Source: Myxococcota bacterium
GTDB taxonomy: Bacteria > Myxococcota_A > Polyangia > HGW-17
Length of the DNA: 6,685 bases
Direction: 5' to 3'
Assembly: GCA_018821745.1 (NCBI GenBank)
Contig: JAHJLU010000172.1
Span: 1-6,685 of the forward strand
Position 1 is the first letter of the stretch. Every line of letters begins with the position of its first letter. The notes under the pieces are model-generated. The model saw only the letters and a list, made by a program, of their open reading frames with translations. It was not told the DNA's origin and searched no databases. Of the stretch, positions 1 to 6,342 are shown piece by piece. Both the position numbers and the translations under genes were made by a program.

Positions 1-753
1 CAGTTCTCCATGGGGATGCTCAAGCGAGTCTTTCTCATGAGAAAGCTCATGCCCAAAACAAAGGTAGTGGTTCAGGATTATGAGAGCTGTCTTGAAGCCC
101 AGATGATTGGGGCGCGAAATATGTGTCGCGCCATGCAGTTCAGTAAAGGCCGGAGGCTTTTCAAAAAAGCCCACTATCTCTTGAAATATTCGAGGCCGGT
201 CAACACATCCCTTCTCCAGAAGGCATCCTCCCAACGTGGTGAGTGCGGGTTGTTCACACTGGATTTTTCCGTAAAAATGAGAGCGGTCTCCGGGGGAGTC
301 CCCTATATTCTGCCTGCAAGTTCACAGCTCACCGTGGTGAATACTCCCGATAGAAAGGGAATCAAGGCCTGTGGCGTTCTCTCGTTCAAACGCACCGCAG
401 TGAAGAGAGGGGTATGTACTGCACAGGCGACGGTACCGGAGACAAGACCCCACTATATCTGCCTCAAAGGGACCATAACCCGTCAGGCAGGGAAGAAGTA
501 TCCCATAGCCCGACTCTCTTTCGACGGGACCATGGCGCGAACCCTTGTGAGGGAGAGTGTCCAGTACATTTGCCCCAAAAAAGCCCCTGTGGTGTTTAAT
601 GAGCGGCTCTTTGAGCAACTCCTTGTCCCCAAACACATGCACCTGGCAATCCCTGTTGTGGGGAGCGAGAAAAAAATGTTCCGCCTCTCCCTTGATCCAG
701 GGGGAGCAAGAAAATCAGTTTTTCAGGGAAGTTATACCCTCCATTTCCTCTAA
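1..753 (+). CDS. Unrecognised basic cysteine-containing protein, 5' end possibly outside window
   Basis: I do not recognise this protein and assign no function. The frame is open to base 1. The first ATG is at 10 (247 residues), but the nine bases before it hold no ribosome binding site, so the true start may lie upstream; ATGs at 16, 37 and 49 are alternatives. Counting from the ATG at 10, there are seven cysteines (27, 39, 79, 121, 136, 151, 188), but they do not form paired CxxC ribbons. The first 75 residues are rich in Lys and Arg and probably helical. The remainder alternates short hydrophobic and polar stretches, which suggests a beta-rich fold. No clear signal peptide or membrane segment is visible. 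It ends 22 bases before the helicase start on the same strand, so co-transcription is likely. The call that it is coding rests on length, position in the operon and lack of a better frame. Confidence 0.7.
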   Translation, partial: QFSMGMLKRVFLMRKLMPKTKVVVQDYESCLEAQMIGARNMCRAMQFSKGRRLFKKAHYLLKYSRPVNTSLLQKASSQRGECGLFTLDFSVKMRAVSGGVPYILPASSQLTVVNTPDRKGIKACGVLSFKRTAVKRGVCTAQATVPETRPHYICLKGTITRQAGKKYPIARLSFDGTMARTLVRESVQYICPKKAPVVFNERLFEQLLVPKHMHLAIPVVGSEKKMFRLSLDPGGARKSVFQGSYTLHFL

Positions 754-760
754 TGACGCG

Positions 761-770
761 AAGGGGTGAT
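761..770 (+). promoter_or_regulatory. Ribosome binding site of the helicase gene
   Basis: AAGGGGTGAT resembles the anti-Shine-Dalgarno complement and ends five bases before the GTG at 776. It supports a GTG start. The ATG at 769, which overlaps this site, is in a different frame. Confidence 0.6.
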
Positions 771-775
771 GCCCG

Positions 776-2395
776 GTGAGCGACCATCTTCATGTTCTGA
801 CCAGGGGAGAAGCGCTCCACTCCTTTCAAGAGGAGGCAGTAAACCATCTTTCAGAGTCCCGTCGCCACCTCATGGTAGAGGCAGCTCCCGGTCGGGGTAA
901 ATCGCTCATTGCGGTGCACTCCTGCCTTATGGCGGCAACCCGCGGGGAGCGAGCCCTCTGGCTTGTACCCCTGAGAGAGCTGGTCAGAGAGAAGGCAACT
1001 CTTCTTAGAACCGTATCTTCTCAAGCCGATGGTTCGATTTTCCCCAATGACATCTCAGAAGGTTTGGGTGGAGAAGTTGATCTGGGGTTTTCTGCTTCGG
1101 CCATAACTGTTGCCACCTATGAGTGGTGTTTTTATCACCCCTCTGATCCACCTGGATTGCTGGTGATCGACGAAGCCCAGGAGCTGTCGGATCCCCAAAG
1201 GGGCAGTCTGCTGGCGAAGGTTGTGCTGGCGTTTTTATCAACACTTCAACCGCCTAGAATTGTTCTGCTCGGTCACGGGCTCGCAAAGGAGTGGTCCCTG
1301 ATGCTGCCCCAGGTAATCGCGGTTGTCGACAGGGAGCCCCCCGCTTTTGACCTCAATTTTTTACCCGGGCACAACTCCCGGGGTTCGCTGCTTACTTTGC
1401 TAGAAGAGTTACTCACAAAGAATCATCAGGAACAGATTGCCCTCTTTGTCTCCCATGTGAAGAGTGCCTGTACCCTGGCACCAGCGATCCATGACCATCT
1501 CACAGACAGGCCTCAGGGATACTGCAGGGGTCCCCTGTGGGCCAGAGCCTTCCATGCCGGACTCCCCCGGGAGGAAAAAGAGGAGATCATCACCAGTCTC
1601 CACAAGGGCACCCTCCCCATCGTGGTCTCCACCACTGCGCTGGCCAAGGGAATTGATCTCCCACTGACGACCGTGATTGTCCGTGATCTGCATCTCCCGG
1701 GCAGAGGATCCATCAGTGTCAACGAATTGAATCAACTGGGGGGACGGTGCGGGCGCCGTGGCCGACGGGGAAAGGTATATGTTCTGCGCGGCAGGGAGAA
1801 AACCGGGAGAGAGAGGCACCCCGACCGCCTTGAAATTCTGGGTTTGCTGCTCCATTTCTCTCTGATGGAGCCCAAAACCGTAGGTGAGCTGCTCAGGCCC
1901 TGGGAAGAACAACTGGATCGGACAGATCTCGCTTCACTCTTCTCCCTCCTTGACCGATATGTGGCCCTGGGTACCATTGTGCGAAAGGGAGATCTCCTCG
2001 CACTCTCCTCTTGTGGCCGCATACTTCTGGAGAGCGAGCTCCCCGTGGAGAAGGTCTCCCGCTGGATTGGATTTTTTCGTGAGGTGGGGAGGTTTTCTCC
2101 TACCCCCTTCGACCTTTTTTTGCTCTACGCAACGGTGTTTTTCCCCACGGGAAGCTTTCCCCGTGAACAAAACCCCACGGCCTCTTCAACTATATGGGAT
2201 CGATGGCTTTCCAGGGGAATGTGGGAACAGTACGGAGTCTCTCTCTCCCTGAAAAAACCTCTCACCGGACGCCAGAGGGAATATCTCCTGGGATACGCAT
2301 CGGCGCTCATGTCCCGGGTTCAGCCCGGGGGCGAGACGCCAAGAGGCTTTTCAACTTTGGAAAAGTTGGCTACAACAGACTGCCAAGGAGGGTAA
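776..2395 (+). CDS. Ski2/Hel308-like superfamily 2 DNA or RNA helicase
   Basis: Predicted ATP-dependent helicase of 539 residues, cytoplasmic. Lobe 1 has a Q-motif-like FQEEAV (17-22), the Walker A motif AAPGRGKS (36-43), motif Ia VPLRELV (64-70) and the Walker B DEAQ box (132-135). Lobe 2 has motif IV-like IALFVSH (221-227), the FHAGLPREEKEEI segment (259-271), motif V STTALAKGIDLP (285-296) and motif VI QLGGRCGRRG (320-329). The FHAGL segment, the TALAKGIDLP motif V and QxGGRxGRxG are hallmarks of the Ski2-like group that includes Hel308, Brr2 and HelY. Residues about 363-420 look like the winged-helix domain, including LSSCGRILLES (410-420), the counterpart of the 'T-x-x-G-R' element. About 421-515 is a short helical remainder. 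It is shorter than typical Hel308 (about 700). The DEAQ box differs from the usual DExH, and motif III is GHGLA (166-170) instead of SAT. GTG start chosen from the site at 761-770. Whether it acts on DNA or RNA cannot be told. Confidence 0.93.
   Translation: MSDHLHVLTRGEALHSFQEEAVNHLSESRRHLMVEAAPGRGKSLIAVHSCLMAATRGERALWLVPLRELVREKATLLRTVSSQADGSIFPNDISEGLGGEVDLGFSASAITVATYEWCFYHPSDPPGLLVIDEAQELSDPQRGSLLAKVVLAFLSTLQPPRIVLLGHGLAKEWSLMLPQVIAVVDREPPAFDLNFLPGHNSRGSLLTLLEELLTKNHQEQIALFVSHVKSACTLAPAIHDHLTDRPQGYCRGPLWARAFHAGLPREEKEEIITSLHKGTLPIVVSTTALAKGIDLPLTTVIVRDLHLPGRGSISVNELNQLGGRCGRRGRRGKVYVLRGREKTGRERHPDRLEILGLLLHFSLMEPKTVGELLRPWEEQLDRTDLASLFSLLDRYVALGTIVRKGDLLALSSCGRILLESELPVEKVSRWIGFFREVGRFSPTPFDLFLLYATVFFPTGSFPREQNPTASSTIWDRWLSRGMWEQYGVSLSLKKPLTGRQREYLLGYASALMSRVQPGGETPRGFSTLEKLATTDCQGG
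2313..2329 (+). other. Inverted repeat (hairpin) near helicase 3' end
   Basis: CCCGGG, a TTCAG loop, then CCCGGG form a perfect six-base GC stem inside the last codons of the helicase gene. No run of T follows, so it is not an intrinsic terminator. A second hairpin lies at 2352-2368. Confidence 0.45.
2352..2368 (+). other. Inverted repeat (hairpin) before the zinc-ribbon gene
   Basis: CAACTTT, a GGA loop, then AAAGTTG form a perfect seven-base stem. It ends 16 bases before the AAGGAGG of the next gene, all within helicase codons. A role in coupling or mRNA stability is possible but unproven. Confidence 0.45.
2385..2391 (+). promoter_or_regulatory. Ribosome binding site deciding the zinc-ribbon start
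   Basis: AAGGAGG is a full consensus site, six bases before the ATG at 2398. It lies inside the final helicase codons and fixes the start of the next gene, ruling out the longer in-frame extension back to 2194. Confidence 0.85.
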
Positions 2396-2397
2396 CC

Positions 2398-2883
2398 ATG
2401 GCTCTTAAATGTGATAACTGCGGCGCTCCCATGAGTCTGGTCGCGGGGCAGGACTATTTTTTCTGTGAGTATTGTTATTCTTTTCATTTTCAGGGGGAGA
2501 GCAATGCAGACGGCGTGGTTCTCATTGATGAGGAAGGGAAACTCCCCTGCCCTGTCTGCGAGAGCACGCTGCTCCCCGCGTCTCTGGAACTCGAGCGGGT
2601 GCTTTTCTGTAAAAAATGCAAGGGGATGCTGCTCAAGCGGCGATCTTTTGTGAAGGTAGTGGAACAGCGCCGGGCTGGATACACGGGGCGCAAACTGAGA
2701 ACAAAAAAACGGCTCAGGGAGGAGGAGCTTACACGCAAGACCGCGTGTCCGCTGTGTGGAAAAGCCATGCTCACCCATCCCTATTATGGACCTGGGGATG
2801 TGATTATCGATAACTGTATAGATTGTAACATGATCTGGCTTGACGACGGGGAACTCACAATAATTGAGCGCTCTCAGGATTAG
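2398..2883 (+). CDS. Triple zinc-ribbon protein with C-terminal zf-TFIIB domain
   Basis: A 161-residue protein with three four-cysteine zinc ribbons: C5-x2-C8 with C23-x2-C26; C51-x2-C54 with C71-x2-C74; and C117-x2-C120 with C140-x2-C143. The last ribbon is followed by WLDDGEL (147-153), the signature of the zf-TFIIB family (CPxC ... CxxCxxxWLDxGEL). The linker at about 80-114 is strongly basic (RTKKRLREEELTRK), which would fit nucleic acid or acidic-partner contact. No signal peptide or membrane segment is seen, so it is likely cytoplasmic. The start is two bases after the helicase stop, with its binding site inside the helicase gene, so the two genes are probably translationally coupled. 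It might recruit or regulate the helicase, but that is inference. Bacterial zf-TFIIB proteins are mostly uncharacterised, so a general zinc-ribbon adaptor is the safest label. Confidence 0.92.
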   Translation: MALKCDNCGAPMSLVAGQDYFFCEYCYSFHFQGESNADGVVLIDEEGKLPCPVCESTLLPASLELERVLFCKKCKGMLLKRRSFVKVVEQRRAGYTGRKLRTKKRLREEELTRKTACPLCGKAMLTHPYYGPGDVIIDNCIDCNMIWLDDGELTIIERSQD

Positions 2884-2912
2884 AGCATCGATCGCGGCGC
2901 TTTGCGCTCCAT

Positions 2913-2917
2913 GGAGA
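2913..2917 (+). promoter_or_regulatory. Ribosome binding site deciding the reductase start
   Basis: GGAGA lies five bases before the ATG at 2923. The in-frame TTG at 2902 and ATG at 2911 have no comparable site upstream, so 2923 is preferred. Confidence 0.6.
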
Positions 2918-2922
2918 AACCA

Positions 2923-3951
2923 ATGCTCGGGCTTTTTGGCAAAAAACTTCAATTTCCCCTGGTAAATAAAGGCTTTGGACTCAAGAGAGAGGGAGACAGG
3001 TTTGTTCTCGCTCCAGTGGAAAAAACACTGGAACCACCTGAAAAAAATCAGGTTTTGGTGAAAATGCACGCTGCCTCTATTAACCCTTCGGATCTTGTCT
3101 TTATGCGGGGTTCTTACGGTTTTGCTCCCAGGGAGGGGGTGATCCCCGGATTGGAAGGGAGCGGTGAGATTATTGCCTGTGGAAAAGGTCTGGCGCCGCG
3201 GCTTTTTTTGGGGAGGAGGGTGGCCTGCACGCCCCTGGTGGGAGAAGATGGAACCTTCGCCTCTCACATGATTACTTCCGTGGGCAATCTGGTGCCATTG
3301 CTGCCATCCCTGAGTTATGAGGAGGGCGCCTCTCTGATTGTGAACCCGCTCTCTGCCTGGCTTTTGTTATCAAAGGTCAGGGAATTGAACTCACACACCA
3401 TTTTGGTGACCGTTTCAACCGGTGCCCTCGGGACGATGCTGGTGCGGCTTGGGAAAAGCCTGGGCTACACTATTATCGGGGTGGTGCAGAAAAATGAGCA
3501 TGTCCAGGGGGTAAAGAGTGCCGGTGCCAGTGAGGTACTGGTGAAGAATGATCCAGGATTTCTTAATAATCTCAGAGAAATGTGTCATCGGTATCAGACG
3601 CGGGTAGCTCTGGATGGGGCTGCGGGGGAGACCACTTCCCTGGTGGTGAAGGCCATGCCCAAGGGTTCCACCATTATTCTCTACGGGTCCCTTGGCGGGA
3701 ACGCCATGGAGCTTGATGCCTCTGATTTTATCTTCTCCGATATTTCCCTGGTGGGATTCTGGCTCTACCATTTTACCCGGTCGGCGTCCCGCATGAACAT
3801 GGCCAAGACCTTCTATACGGTTCAGAAGAAGGTAAAAAAGGAGCTGGCGACCCCGGTTTTTGCCACCTATCCACTCCACTCCATCAACGAGGCCATCGCG
3901 TGTTATCTGGAAAACCGTACTCAGGGCAAGGTGATCCTCACCATGGAGTGA
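2923..3951 (+). CDS. Zinc-free medium-chain dehydrogenase/reductase (quinone reductase or enoyl reductase-like)
   Basis: A 342-residue NAD(P)H-dependent oxidoreductase of the medium-chain (MDR) superfamily. The N-terminal GroES-like half has LVKMHAASINPSDL (45-58), MRGSYGF (61-67) and GLEGSGEI (76-83). The nucleotide-binding half begins after EGASLIVNPLSAW (134-146) and carries STGALGTMLVRLGKSLG (165-181), a variant of the AxxGxxG Rossmann loop. The VNPLSAW stretch and the tyrosine at 65 resemble the mitochondrial trans-2-enoyl-CoA reductases MECR/ETR1, where VNPLTAY and a catalytic Tyr occupy like positions. The structural-zinc cysteine cluster of alcohol dehydrogenases is absent. NADPH:quinone oxidoreductase is equally possible and the substrate cannot be read from sequence. 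It is last in the plus-strand block, 39 bases after the zinc-ribbon gene, so probably co-transcribed. Its stop is three bases from the end of the convergent regulator gene. Confidence 0.9.
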   Translation: MLGLFGKKLQFPLVNKGFGLKREGDRFVLAPVEKTLEPPEKNQVLVKMHAASINPSDLVFMRGSYGFAPREGVIPGLEGSGEIIACGKGLAPRLFLGRRVACTPLVGEDGTFASHMITSVGNLVPLLPSLSYEEGASLIVNPLSAWLLLSKVRELNSHTILVTVSTGALGTMLVRLGKSLGYTIIGVVQKNEHVQGVKSAGASEVLVKNDPGFLNNLREMCHRYQTRVALDGAAGETTSLVVKAMPKGSTIILYGSLGGNAMELDASDFIFSDISLVGFWLYHFTRSASRMNMAKTFYTVQKKVKKELATPVFATYPLHSINEAIACYLENRTQGKVILTME

Positions 3952-3959
3952 TCCTCACC
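3931..3959 (+). repeat. 12-bp direct repeat across two convergent gene ends
   Basis: GTGATCCTCACC occurs at 3931-3942 and 3948-3959, 17 bases apart. Each copy contains a small palindrome, GTGA-TCC-TCAC. The second copy includes the reductase stop and the regulator's stop. It looks like a small tandem duplication that set the current 3' ends. Confidence 0.7.
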
Positions 3960-5205
3960 GCAGGCCTTCCCGCTTCATTTTATGCATCAGGGTAGTCCGG
4001 GGCATTCCCAGGATACGTGCGGCAGCGCTGATGTTACCGGATGTTTTAGCCAGCGCATCGGTCAGTGCCTGCCGCTGAATAGAGTGAAAGAGGCCCACCG
4101 TCGGCATATTGAAACTGGAACTCTCCAATGTCTCCAATTGATTGGCATATTGTTCCTTTGTCTTTTCCCAGCCGAAGGTCTGTGCGATGCGTGCCAGGCT
4201 CATCAATTCCCTCACATTTCCCTCAAAGGGAAGAGATAACAGTTCAGTGAGAATATTTTCCGGAGGAGAGGGTGCTCCGAACTGCTCCAGGAGGAGGGGA
4301 ATATCAATAACCCGATTCCGCAGGGGGGGAACAGTAAAGGTGAGCTGGGAGAGTCTGTAGAGCAAATCCTTGCGGAACATTCCCTGACGTGCCAGCAATC
4401 GGAGATTTTTGTGTGTAGCTGCTATGATCCGGACATCTGCCCGTCGGTGGCTGTCACTGCCGACGGATCGATAGGACCCGGTCTCCAAAAAACGCAACAA
4501 TGAGCTCTGGTGCTGGGGTCGAAGCTCGCCGATCTCATCCAGGAAGAGGGTTCCCCCGTTTGCCTGAGCGAGAATACCCTCCCTGCGCTGGGATGCACCC
4601 GAGAAGGCCCCCCGTTCGTGCCCGAAAAGCTCTGATTCCACGAGATCCTTGGGGATTGCTCCGCAGTTGACAGCAAAGTAGGCTCCCGATTGTCTGTGAG
4701 AGCTGTCGTGGATGAGTCGGGCGGCCAGCTCTTTTCCAGACCCTGTTTCCCCGGTTATTAAAATGGCAATCTCCTGTTTGGCCATGATTGTCATATCATC
4801 CAGAAGGGCCGTGAAAGCCGCGTCCCGGGTGAGGATCCTTCCTCTGCGCGTTGGTTTGGTGTGGTTGGCAACCATGACCATGGGCATTGTACCCAGAAGG
4901 GCAATCTCTTCCACACCCAGCGAAAACTTCTGCTTTCTTTGTCCCCTGAAGAACATGCCATTTCGGCTTTGGGTATCGTTGAGGTGGAGTTGACCCCTGG
5001 AGTATTCCCCTGTGCCGTGAAATCTCGACACCGTGTGATGGTGGAGGCAAATGGTACATTCAGGAGATTTACCTATGGTAAACAAACCCTTGGGAATGGG
5101 GACAAACGAGTCGGTGGTGGGAAACCACAGGAGAGGTCTTCCCGCTGTGCTTTTGGGACGAGCCGTGGGTATTGTCATTGTTCTGGTGTTTTGTGTCGGT
5201 TCCAT
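3955..5205 (-). CDS. FHA-domain sigma-54-dependent transcriptional activator (AAA+, Fis-type HTH)
   Basis: A 416-residue enhancer-binding protein that would use ATP hydrolysis to remodel sigma-54 RNA polymerase. Residues about 38-105 form an FHA domain: FTIGKSP (42-48), SRFH (60-63), LNDTQSRNG (75-83). FHA domains bind phosphothreonine; the usual Arg of the GR motif is Lys46 here. Residues about 120-345 are the AAA+ core, with Walker A GETGSGKE (152-159), sigma-54 contact loop GAFSGA (199-204), Walker B GGTLFLDEIGEL (217-228), arginine-finger segment FRKDLLYRL (277-285) and sensor II GNVREL (329-334). Residues about 375-413 are a Fis-type helix-turn-helix (NISAAARILGMPRTTL). No receiver domain is present, so control is probably by a Ser/Thr kinase or a bound partner. 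The ATG at 5205 has an AGGAGG seven bases upstream and is preferred over the GTG at 5235. Targets are not evident in this window. Confidence 0.95.
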   Translation of the reverse strand: MEPTQNTRTMTIPTARPKSTAGRPLLWFPTTDSFVPIPKGLFTIGKSPECTICLHHHTVSRFHGTGEYSRGQLHLNDTQSRNGMFFRGQRKQKFSLGVEEIALLGTMPMVMVANHTKPTRRGRILTRDAAFTALLDDMTIMAKQEIAILITGETGSGKELAARLIHDSSHRQSGAYFAVNCGAIPKDLVESELFGHERGAFSGASQRREGILAQANGGTLFLDEIGELRPQHQSSLLRFLETGSYRSVGSDSHRRADVRIIAATHKNLRLLARQGMFRKDLLYRLSQLTFTVPPLRNRVIDIPLLLEQFGAPSPPENILTELLSLPFEGNVRELMSLARIAQTFGWEKTKEQYANQLETLESSSFNMPTVGLFHSIQRQALTDALAKTSGNISAAARILGMPRTTLMHKMKREGLR

Positions 5206-5212
5206 GTGACAG

Positions 5213-5218
5213 CCTCCT
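5213..5218 (-). promoter_or_regulatory. Ribosome binding site deciding the regulator start
   Basis: CCTCCT on the plus strand reads AGGAGG on the minus strand, seven bases before the ATG at 5205. It lies inside the longer frame that opens with GTG at 5235 and so argues against that start. Confidence 0.85.
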
Positions 5219-5307
5219 GCCACCCTTATCGACACCTGCTTACGTTTGTTGAAAAAAGAATCACCAGGAGGGCGCTGACAGGCAACCAGTCCTGCGAGGG
5301 AGGTTTG

Positions 5308-6144
5308 TCACTTGAGCAGGTAGAAGGAGGCCACCACCGGGAGGTGGTCCGATTGGCCGGTCTTTATCACGCGTGAGTCCTTCAGCGCGATTTTTCCCCG
5401 GTACAGAACATGATCGAGTTGTGATCTCAGGGTGAGATAGAAGGAGGTCTTCCAGCGCCAGGTGTTCTGGGAGTTAAGGGAGGTGGAGAACCCCTTTTTG
5501 CGCAAGAATGAAACGGCGGATCCAGATTTTTCCTCATTGAAATCACCCACAACGATTGTGGGGAGTTTCTCCGTCAAGCTTTTGTAATATTTTTCAATTT
5601 CCCTGAGGCGGATGCTTTTGGAGGTGAAATATCCCTTCACCACGGATCCCCTGTTGTTAAATGGAGGGTGCAAATGAACGTTGAGCACCTGAACGGGTGT
5701 TTTACCCACCTGCAGCGTAACCGCCATGGCAGGGAACCAGCCCCTGGGTGGAGGCAATATGGTGGCAAGCTGGTTGATGGGATGCTTGGAAAGGACCGCC
5801 AGCCCACCGGCTCCCTGGAAATGTATGAATCTCATGTGGGGAAAGAGAGTAGAGAGATTTCGTTTTATTGCGGCCTCCCAGAGAGGGGTGGTTTCCTGGA
5901 GAAACACGGCGTCACAGGGAATTTTCCCCATGGTTTTCACCATGGAAGCGTCACTTTGGATACCAAAATTGACGTTCCACGAGATCAGAGTCAAATTGCC
6001 GGTGATGGTGTTTTTCGGAGGAATTATGGTGGCGCTCCGGGATGAAAATAGCAGCATCGAACTTCTCTGGCCTCCCTCCTTGCCGTTCCGCGAACAGGAC
6101 GTGGATATGGTCAGGGCAAACAATACGACACAACAGCGAGACAT
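5308..6144 (-). CDS. Exported endonuclease/exonuclease/phosphatase (EEP) family protein, putative lipoprotein
   Basis: A 278-residue metal-dependent phosphodiesterase of the EEP superfamily (DNase I, exonuclease III, sphingomyelinase and inositol phosphatase fold). The full motif set is intact: ISWNVNF (54-60, metal-site Asn57), FLQET (81-85, Glu84), GGLAVLSKHPI (113-123), NVHLHP (155-160, His157), VVGDFNE (198-204, Asp201 and Asn203), LDHVLYRG (243-250) and the catalytic SDHLP (265-269). The N-terminus MSRCCVVLFALTIST is a short signal peptide followed by Cys17, a possible lipidation site, although the residue at -3 is Ser rather than Leu. Activity would therefore be outside the cytoplasm. 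The substrate (nucleic acid, phospholipid or sugar phosphate) cannot be chosen. The ATG at 6144 has AAGGTGG five bases upstream; the longer frame from TTG at 6207 has none. The gap to the downstream regulator gene is 102 bases and to the upstream repeat-protein gene 198. Confidence 0.92.
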   Translation of the reverse strand: MSRCCVVLFALTISTSCSRNGKEGGQRSSMLLFSSRSATIIPPKNTITGNLTLISWNVNFGIQSDASMVKTMGKIPCDAVFLQETTPLWEAAIKRNLSTLFPHMRFIHFQGAGGLAVLSKHPINQLATILPPPRGWFPAMAVTLQVGKTPVQVLNVHLHPPFNNRGSVVKGYFTSKSIRLREIEKYYKSLTEKLPTIVVGDFNEEKSGSAVSFLRKKGFSTSLNSQNTWRWKTSFYLTLRSQLDHVLYRGKIALKDSRVIKTGQSDHLPVVASFYLLK

Positions 6145-6149
6145 CAGGA

Positions 6150-6156
6150 CCACCTT
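6150..6156 (-). promoter_or_regulatory. Ribosome binding site deciding the EEP protein start
   Basis: On the minus strand AAGGTGG, one mismatch from AAGGAGG, sits five bases before the ATG at 6144. This start also places the hydrophobic signal segment right at the N-terminus. Confidence 0.65.
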
Positions 6157-6303
6157 TCCGGGGTTCCTCCCACATACCATAACGGGGTTTTGGGGAAACC
6201 GATTCAATTATTTTTTGAAAAATGGACAAAACAGCAGGGGTGAAGGAGTCCCCGTGTGAAGGGAGGTAGCTCAAACCCCGGGATATTTTTCAGTGAAGTG
6301 GAT

Positions 6304-6329
6304 AAATCGAGGTGCGAAATCGAGGTGCG
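6304..6329. repeat. Perfect 13-bp tandem duplication
   Basis: AAATCGAGGTGCG occurs twice back to back (6304-6316 and 6317-6329), in the non-coding gap just past the stop of the repeat-protein gene. No hairpin or T-run is attached, so it is probably a slippage or duplication product. Confidence 0.85.
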
Positions 6330-6342
6330 AAAAGGAGAAAAA

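Noticed and set aside
2194..2397. N-terminal extension of the zinc-ribbon frame back to 2194
   Set aside because: It overlaps the helicase gene in another frame, and a consensus AAGGAGG sits six bases before the ATG at 2398.
2897..2907. GCGC-TTT-GCGC hairpin between the zinc-ribbon and reductase genes
   Set aside because: The stem is only four bases with no T-run, too weak to call a terminator or regulatory element.
2902..2922. Earlier reductase starts at TTG 2902 or ATG 2911
   Set aside because: Neither has a ribosome binding site; GGAGA is placed correctly for the ATG at 2923. The extra residues show no family similarity.
2320..3267. 315-residue antisense open frame on the minus strand
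   Set aside because: It lies opposite two well-supported genes, has no recognisable domains, and is best explained as a shadow of their codon bias.
5206..5235. GTG start at 5235 for the sigma-54 activator
   Set aside because: The AGGAGG seven bases before the ATG at 5205 lies inside this extension.
5240..5295. Possible terminator between the EEP and regulator genes on the minus strand
   Set aside because: A T-rich run is present, but the only pairings before it are four to five bases with long loops.
6145..6207. TTG start at 6207 or ATG at 6180 for the EEP protein
   Set aside because: Neither has a ribosome binding site, and both would push the signal segment away from the N-terminus.
6200..6235. 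AT-rich stretch as a promoter for the EEP gene
   Set aside because: An AATAAT-like element exists on the minus strand, but no -35 box at 16-18 bases could be matched, so no promoter is called.
5726..6259. 177-residue plus-strand open frame
   Set aside because: Antisense shadow of the EEP gene, with no domain similarity or ribosome binding site that I could see.
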